The position numbers and the translations under genes are program-made. Shown here piece after piece: positions 57,606 to 64,000 of a DNA stretch of 64,000 bases. Origin of the DNA: Diphasiastrum complanatum (Eukaryota > Streptophyta > Lycopodiopsida > Lycopodiales > Lycopodiaceae); contig CM055106.1 in the NCBI GenBank assembly GCA_029204225.1, positions 15,947,278-16,011,277 of the forward strand, written 5' to 3'. Every line of letters starts with the position of its first letter. Position 1 is the stretch's first letter. The notes under the pieces are model-generated. The model did not search any database. It worked only from the letters and a program-made list of their open reading frames with translations, and had not been told where the DNA came from.

Positions 57606-58493
57606 TGCTGGAAATCGAACAGCTCAGAGTGGCTGAGATTTCTCGGTGCATACAAACTAGCTTCGAAGTCGCTGGATCTATGCAATCGATTCCATAGCCA
57701 TAGTGAATAAAATTTTAGCTTTGCGGAAGCGTTGAACTAAATGCAATGATCAAAGCAAAAATCTAATAGTGCTATCAGTCATATAAAATGAATCTGCAAG
57801 TAGGAATCAGTTTGAACATGCAATCACCTTACACAAACTAAATTGCTGGAACAATGATGGATTTGTCATGTAGAGATACAATGTAATTGTAGAACAGATC
57901 GGGCACGTTCTTCTTGATACAAACTTTGTGATAACAAAGAAGAAGAACAATACAATTGCGCTCTGAATGAAATTACAGATCTTTATGATTCATCGACCTC
58001 GGATGAATATGTACATATGGATAACTGATTAAAAGAATGGCTAATGTGTGATTTACAAACAGGATTAAGGCACTACTTGCTGCTGCACGTTGCTTTCAGT
58101 CGACATCTGATTTAGTTAGAGATGTCGGATACGTCGATGACTTTGTACAAGTCAGAGATCATGGACAAGCTGCAAGACGTCGGACAAGTCGATGACATGG
58201 ACATCGGACGAGTCGATGACATGGACGTCGAACGAGCTGAAGGCGTTGGAGATGTCAATGACTTTGGACAAGTTGATGATGTGGAAGTCGAGGATGCGGA
58301 CGTCGAATAGGTTGGAGACGTCGAGGATGTCGATGACTTTGGATAAGTTGATGACTTCGGACATGTCGATGTAGACTGTCATCGACTTTCCTTGTATTTC
58401 TGCAGATGAAAGCAACTATGCCAATGTTTGCAACAACTAATAAATGAATCTAGATTAGCATGGAATAAGGATGGAGAGGATAGAAATCCAACA
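57606..58493 (-). mobile_element. 5' LTR of the minus-strand copia (888 bp)
   Basis: It begins TGTTGGATTTCTATC at 58493 and ends ...CCAGCA at 57606, against the PBS. It contains a minisatellite (58120-58380). No 3' partner remains because the element is truncated. Its start resembles that of the LTR at 40014. Confidence 0.85.
58120..58380. repeat. GTCGATGAC-type minisatellite inside the LTR
   Basis: Roughly ten degenerate units built on GTCGATGACATGGAC / GTCGATGACTTTGGACAAG fill about 260 bp. The plus strand reads an open Asp/Val-rich frame through it (58122-58310), as expected from a trinucleotide-period repeat rather than from a gene. Confidence 0.8.
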
Positions 58494-58863
58494 CATACGT
58501 GATGCTCTAACACTAATGATGCTGGTTGCATCTAGCTATTGTTATGGTATAAATCGATTGAAGACAACATTTTTGAGTAACTTATTTAGAGTATAATATG
58601 TTGGAACTTTTCAGCCACAATTGCTAAAACTAGAAATTCTACAACATGATTCTATGCATGGCTTGTCTTTATGACATCAATTAGTGCCTATCTTATGAGG
58701 GGCATGACTAACTTGTTGTTAAGGTTTAGATTGTGGTTTGTATTATATAGCTATTACATTCATTAATGTTTGGTCCAAAAACAGTCTAAAATGAAACTAT
58801 GGTGCCCTTTTATATAACTAACTTGACTAGATAATGTTAATCAAACAAGAAATTGGAAGAGCA
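58494..58863. other. Flank of the copia LTR, no gene seen
   Basis: AT-rich sequence without a supported ORF or repeat. Confidence 0.5.
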
Positions 58864-59787
58864 AGGGCTTTTGTAGAGATAGGTAAGCATTGTCAAATGT
58901 CACACAATTTCCTTGTTTGACTATGCTTACATCATCATCATGTTTTTTTAGAGAATGACATCTAACTTGTAGGCACCTCACAATTTATATTAGGGATTGA
59001 AATAATATAAATAACAAATTAAATCAATTCTAGAAGCCATAACAAGAAGTGATATGTCACTTTAAAATAGAATAATTAACTTTATATATGTTGGGTGTAC
59101 TTGGTACTTCTCCACCTCCACTACATAAAGGTTCCCATCATGTAACATGACATGTAATTGAAAAGACAAACATGAGTGTGAAAGGAAGCTCTTTATATGA
59201 GAAACCAGGAGAAGGACAAGCTAGGATAGAAATTCTTGCCATACTTATGCAAGCTCAAAACTTTCATTTTACTTTGTGCACATGCTTAGAGCCTTGGGAG
59301 TAAGGTCTTTTGTAAAGATAGGAAAGCATTTTCAAAGGTCACAAGAAAAACTCTATTTTGAATATGCTTACATCACCATATTAGAGGCTTCTTGAATGAA
59401 TGGCGTCTAACTTGTTGGCACCTCACTCAAGAGAGAACACAATCCATCTCAAGGATTAAAATAATACAAATAACAAACTACATCACTTTTAAAAACCATA
59501 ACCTAAAGTGGTATATCACTTTAAAATTAGAATATACAACTCTATTTACATTGGGTGTACTTCTTCACCTCCACTTCATAAAACAATGCTAGTTTTTCTC
59601 ATCATTTAACATATGCAATTCAAAAGAAAACATGCATGTGTGAAAGCAAGCTTGTTGATAAGGTTTGTTCAATAATGCAAAAAAAAAAACAGTGGGGCAA
59701 GCTGGGATAAATTTTTACCTGTCGATGCAAGCTCAAACCTCGCCTATTGTTTTATCTACATGTTTAGAGCCTTGGGCTCTTGGGTCA
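58864..59787. repeat. Tandem duplication of about 440-480 bp
   Basis: Copy A is about 58864-59302 and copy B about 59303-59787. Shared landmarks in order are CTTTTGTARAGATAGG, TATGCTTACATCA, TCTAACTTGTWGGCACCTCA, ATATCACTTTAAAAT-like, TTGGGTGTACTT, CACCTCCACTWCATAAA and TTTAGAGCCTTGGG. Copies differ by many substitutions and small indels. No coding potential. Confidence 0.85.
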
Positions 59788-60039
59788 GGTTCACCCTAAC
59801 TTTGTACATTTGTGCATAGAACATGGTAATACCTTGCTCGTCCTCAATTTAATTTCCATAAGGAGAAAGTTATGTATATATTCCTCCATTTAATCGAAAT
59901 AAAGAGAGAATTGTTCAAACCTATACAACAAGCTCTTTCTTGCGACAAACTAACTAGGTATGAGATCCAATACTAGCAAGTAATAGAGAACATGTACAAT
60001 TATATACATATAGGTTCCCAAGGACTAGTACATCAATCA
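59788..60039. other. Non-coding spacer
   Basis: Nothing recognisable between the two repeat blocks. Confidence 0.5.
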
Positions 60040-60326
60040 TGAAGGGCAAGACATATGGCCTCAAAGGCAAAGAAACAACAACAATTTTAAGGGCAACCTT
60101 CAAATTTCATCCAAACAACAACGGTTCTCTAGGGTAACAGTCCAAGCAACAACAAGGCCATGAAGGCTCTAGCCTTCAATTTCGTCCAATCAACAATAAT
60201 CCTTAACTGTCCAAGCAACAACAAGGTCATGAAGGACAACCTTCAATTTCAAATGGCAATAATTATTCAAGGCAACCGTCCAAGCAATAGTAAGGCCCCA
60301 AAGGAGTGGCCTTGAAATTTCATTCC
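60040..60326. repeat. Diverged tandem array, four units of about 50-98 bp
   Basis: Units start near 60040, 60138, 60207 and 60277. They share GTCCAAGCAACAACAAGG, a GAAGG...CCTTCAAT segment able to form a small hairpin, and a CAACAATAAT-type stretch. Confidence 0.75.
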
Positions 60327-61199
60327 ACTTGAAACACTCATCACACAAGGCACAAATATATATCCTCATCCTAGCTTTAGTGGTGGGTAGTCTCACAAGC
60401 TAGCTGAAATCTTATCCACTGCGCAATAGATAATTGTGCAATAGATAATTGGATGCAACAAGTTTTTCATTTTATCCTTGTATGTATTGTGTAGTCTTTG
60501 TGCTAAGGCTTAGCTAATAAACATAGCCCAACTTGATAAAAAACTTTCATGTAGTTGATGGTTCTCTTACAAACCACAATGTCGAAAACTTATAATTAAC
60601 ATAATTATGTTTCTAATCGAACAATGTTAACTAATATTTGCTCAAACTTGAGTAATTAAACTTCCTCTCCAGCCATTTTATAACAATGTGATAGTTACAG
60701 CTAACGACAAGAGAAGCCTTACAAGAACAAGCACATGAGCATGTGAGAGGAGAGAGATTTGCATGTGAAGGAGTATGCTCATATCACAACTACACAACAA
60801 TCCCACCCTCACATTTTATAAAGTCGTAACCAAAATGTGGACTAGGTTGTTTTTTCTTTTTTTGTGAGTGCGCTTACGAGAGCAAGATTTGCAAGATACC
60901 CTCATTTGGACTGCGAATTGTAAGTGGTGGGCGGAGGTGGGCTATGGAGGAGGGGGGTGTGTTTCCATTGAATTAGATTTCAAAGGTTTTTATTTTAGAA
61001 TAAGGTGATTGGAGGAATTGGTATAGTTGATTTGAGTATATGCATGGCTTATTTTTTTTTATATGCATTAATTAACAAAACTATTGACCCTTTTAATGGG
61101 AATTCGACCCAACTTTTCCGAACCAGCGGTGAACGTTCGCGGATGCAGTTTCTAGTGGTCCAACCGCAACCGCAATCGCAACCCACTAACGGCGTGCCC
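60327..61199. other. Intergenic region upstream of the EDR2-like gene
   Basis: AT-rich with no supported gene. The frame 61005-61208 shows no domain. Confidence 0.5.
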
Positions 61200-61634
61200 A
61201 AAGACTGACGGAATTTTCTTCTTCGCATATAGGAGAAGAGCGATTCTCCCTCTCATAAATACTGTGGTTATGGCGATGGCGATGGCGGCCTGAAGAAATC
61301 AGAAGAATAGGGAGGGAGGGAGGAAGGAAGAGAGTTCAAAGAGACGACGAGAATGCAAAGATTTGGTCTCCTTGTATTTCTGTTGGTTGTCTGGATCAGA
61401 ACCAGGATGCCTTGTTGATTCTCAAGCTTGAGTGGAGCAGAGGGGTGGGTGCAGGGAGGGGGATGGTGAAGCCAATCTTTGGCTAGAAATTTTGTCTTGC
61501 TATGAAAATGGGTATTTCTTCTCGAACCTTTTGAGCAGTGAATGGGTTCGGTTTGTTGCAGCTGGATCAGACTTTGATCTCGCTTGATTGATCGCTTCCT
61601 TGAAGGAAATTCTGGTGTTGCTGGGATAATCGCA
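61200..61634 (+). promoter_or_regulatory. Promoter/5'UTR of the EDR2-like gene with a probable leader intron
   Basis: GC content rises here, with CGATGGCGATGGCGG and GGGAGGGAGGAAGG tracts typical of a plant 5'UTR. TTTGTTGCAG at about 61551-61560 is a good 3' splice site, so the leader likely contains an intron ending just before CTGGATCAG. The donor was not fixed. Confidence 0.5.
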
Positions 61635-62573
61635 ATGAGTTTGTCAGGCGGTTTGGATGGCGCGCCTCATCCCACCCCTGATGATGAGCCGCAGGATTGG
61701 AAAGACATTGTAATGCGTGGAGGATCGTTACGGCAAGTAGATCTGGAGCAGGGAGTCAATGGCTGGGCTTCGCCTCCCGGCCATCTTTTTCATGTTCGAG
61801 GGCCGCAGTACTTTGCCAAGAGGTTGAAAATACCCTCTGGTGACTGGTTGTTGAAGCCGCTTGGGGTTGATTGGCTTAAGTCCACCGCCAAGCTAGATCA
61901 TGTTCTTGCAAGGTCAGATAACCGGGTAATGGATGCCCTTTACAAGGCTCATGAAAACGGCTATGGCTTGAAATCGTTCATTTTTGCTGTTAATCTTCAA
62001 GTCCCTGGAAGGGAGCACCGTAGCTGCGTGTTCTACTATGTGGCGGAAGATCCAATCCCTCATGGCTCTCTGTTGTACAGGTTCATTCATGAGGATGACT
62101 CCTTCAGAAATAGTCGGTTTAAACTGATCAATAGAATAGTTCGAGGGCCATGGATCGTGCGAGCCACAGTGGGAAACCATGCGGCTTGCCTCCTGGGTAA
62201 AGCATTGACATGCCACTATCTAAAAGGCCCTAACTACTTAGAGATAGATGTTGACATTGGATCCTCTACTGTGGCGAATTATATTTTGCATTTGGCCCTG
62301 GGGTATGTTAACTCTGTGGCAGTGGACATGGCATTCCTTGTTGAATCCCAGAGCGATGATGAGCTTCCTGAGAGGTTATTGGGAGCTGTGAGAATTTCTC
62401 AGATCGAAATGGAATCAGCTGTTTCTGTGGATTCCCGTACCGACCGGGATAACGCTCGACCTCTTAACAATTCTGTTGTGACGAGCTCACCAGGGCCTCC
62501 TGGTTGGTTTTCTTTGCTAAGCCACTGCAAGAAAACAGGTAAGGTTGAGGATGAACAGATCCAGAGGTATTGA
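61635..62573 (+). CDS. DUF1336 / EDR2-like protein
   Basis: A single open frame of 312 codons from the ATG at 61635. An upstream in-frame ATG (61584) is possible but adds residues unlike the family. DUF1336 (EDR2 C-terminal domain) spans about residues 35-275. It has WASPPGHLFHVRGPQYFAKR, then KIPSGDWLLKPLGVDWLKS, FIFAVNLQVPG and the hallmark YLEIDVDIGSSTVANYILHL. It continues with AVDMAFLVESQ and ELPERLLGAVRISQIE. Plant EDR2 restrains salicylate-dependent cell death and binds lipids through PH and START domains; those are absent here, so this is the shorter DUF1336-only type, of unknown function. A consensus donor (AACAG then gtaagg) at 62538/62539 lies before the stop, so the last 11 codons may be intronic and another exon may follow. 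Confidence 0.88.
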   Translation: MSLSGGLDGAPHPTPDDEPQDWKDIVMRGGSLRQVDLEQGVNGWASPPGHLFHVRGPQYFAKRLKIPSGDWLLKPLGVDWLKSTAKLDHVLARSDNRVMDALYKAHENGYGLKSFIFAVNLQVPGREHRSCVFYYVAEDPIPHGSLLYRFIHEDDSFRNSRFKLINRIVRGPWIVRATVGNHAACLLGKALTCHYLKGPNYLEIDVDIGSSTVANYILHLALGYVNSVAVDMAFLVESQSDDELPERLLGAVRISQIEMESAVSVDSRTDRDNARPLNNSVVTSSPGPPGWFSLLSHCKKTGKVEDEQIQRY

Positions 62574-64000
62574 CCACGATCCAATTGTTTTATGTTCTAT
62601 TGTAAGTAACTTTTGTGTGGTTGAGTCTAACTCCAGACCTCAAGAAGAGGAATGGATGGATGTCTACCCGCACCTATTGAGGGACTATGCCATTTGTCTT
62701 ATAGTAAACCGCAGCATGCATGTTTATAATAAACAAAAAAACTACATGAATTTGGTACAGAGCCTTATGGATTACTGGCAAGTGTCAAGCATTCTGGAAT
62801 AATTCTTGGAGTAATTTTGTAACTAGCAGGTATATATGTATTTATCACTTTTGCTGTATGATTGGGAAGGGCAGCTTAAGGGAGTCCGGGGAACTACGCC
62901 ACATTGACTCCATTGAATCCTGTTATAAACATCTGAAATCTAATTACCTTCTGAGCCCTCTTTTCAAGGTTGAATTTTCCTGTTCTGTGGTAGAATGTTG
63001 TTTGGTATTATCAACCCATGGGATCGCCTAACTCATTAGAGATACATCAACTCACCACGTGTAGGAAGATCTGCTCTGTGGTAGGATGGACCAGTTATAT
63101 GTTTAATTCTTTTGTACAACTACATTTGGTAGCATCTGCAGAATATTTTGATGGTACATCCACTTATATGCCAAGCCAAGATTGGAGCACAAGGCATCTA
63201 GATATATCTTTTTGCAACAGCCAAGATTTGAGCCTGCACCTTTTAGGATACAGGAATCACTCTTATACAACTTGTTGGCTACTGCGCGAATTGTTGACCA
63301 TTTAAAGCACGGTGCTTGAAAAGTCATTCTTCCCCAATATGTTTGAATTTTGAATTCTCTAGTGCTTGTTTTTGTGTCAAATACTTTATGAAGTATCTAG
63401 ATTATGGTAGTATCTTTCATGTTTTTCATCAGATGTTGGTTTCTAGGACGTTGGTTTGTCCACCAAACTTTAAATTTGATTTGCATTTTAGGACTCTTAT
63501 TTCTTTAGCCTTTCATATTGCACACCTGTTGCAAACTATTTGTTTGTCTTTTTGTTAGCCGATGTCGTATTTTTTGGTGTCAACAAATTTGGTTGACATG
63601 TTGATATCTGCCTGCTCTGAATGATTATTTTTATTGGCTACAGTGGTCAATTGCTGTTATTTTTTAGATCTTTCTTATCTAGTGCTCTAAAGATAAGTTC
63701 AGTAAAATCTGCCTGCTCTGAATGATTATTTTTATTGGCTGCAGTGGTCAATTACTGTTCCTTTTCTAGACCTTTCTTATCTAGTGCTATTGGTAGTAAA
63801 TCCTGTTGGACAAGTGCATTCTTAAGAAGGTTGTTCGTTAAATGAACCTTGGGCTTTTCATTGAGGATGCAAGAATGTAGTACATGAATCAGGAGATATT
63901 GGTAGCTTAAATGGAGATGGTAAACGAGCATCAAGTAGTTTCAGCTCAAAAAATAATGTGCTGGATTGCAGCTTTGTGTTTCCCAAAATTTTACTGAATG
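62574..64000 (+). other. 3'UTR or further intron/exons of the EDR2-like gene
   Basis: AATAAA at 62728-62733 is a possible polyadenylation signal if translation ends at 62573. Otherwise this is intron and later exons that I could not recognise. No other gene was seen. Confidence 0.4.
63606..63788. repeat. Direct repeat of about 81 bp
   Basis: Copies at 63606-63686 and 63707-63788, separated by 20 bp, both begin ATCTGCCTGCTCTGAATG and end TTTCTTATCTAGTGCT, with a few differences. Confidence 0.9.

Noticed and set aside
1-64000. tRNA or rRNA genes
   Set aside because: I saw no B-box-like GGTTCRANYCC in a cloverleaf context and no rRNA-like block; the Met-tRNA-complementary strings are retroelement primer-binding sites.

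Overview
This is a nuclear window from a land plant. It holds three ordinary plant genes, all split by or bordered with GT-AG splice sites, set in a large field of decayed LTR retrotransposons. The genes identify the kingdom: a DUF1399 / glycine-rich-domain protein (GRDP-like), a lambda-class glutathione S-transferase, and a DUF1336 / EDR2-like protein. Dense nested Ty1/copia and Ty3/gypsy relics fit a repeat-rich genome, such as a fern, lycophyte, conifer or large angiosperm genome, but I cannot settle the lineage from sequence alone.

Layout. 1-253 (minus): first coding exon of the GRDP-like gene, which runs off the left edge. 254-4290: mostly non-coding, with a 66-bp tandem duplication, a candidate MITE and a primer-binding site left by a copia element. 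4293-5811 (minus): a broken, proline/serine-rich ORF I do not recognise, abutting a truncated copia (5835-6998, minus). 7003-11100 (plus): a decayed gypsy element. 14825-21667 (minus): the GST gene, with nine inferred coding exons giving about 240 aa and tandem repeats in its first intron and promoter.

22800-60000 is almost entirely transposon-derived. In order: a minus copia 3' end (22800-24345); a plus copia with both LTRs (24715-29619) that has itself been hit by a 1,253-bp TG...CA element with a 5-bp target-site duplication; a gypsy element with a post-integrase ORF (30240-34187, perhaps continuing at 41340-42240); a plus copia (34188-39076) and a minus copia of related type (40015-41325) lying tail to tail; a minus copia (42361-47672) split by a 2.6-kb insertion; a plus copia fragment of the same family (48968-51446); another plus copia (51447-53773); and a minus copia with a well-defined 5' LTR (55740-58493). 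A 450-bp tandem duplication and a smaller tandem array follow (58864-60326).

61200-64000: the EDR2-like gene on the plus strand, with a likely 5'UTR intron and a strong splice donor just before its apparent stop.

Every transposon ORF is broken by stops, frameshifts or deletions, and several have lost catalytic residues, so none looks autonomous. No operon-like cooperation exists here; the three host genes are independent. I found no tRNA, rRNA, CRISPR or organellar insertion that I could support. The most interesting material is structural: the nested TG...CA element, the splice-donor-bearing tandem array in the GST intron, the MITE candidate, repeated integrase-to-RT deletions, recurring GCGAA-type motifs in unrelated LTRs, and two unrecognised ORFs.
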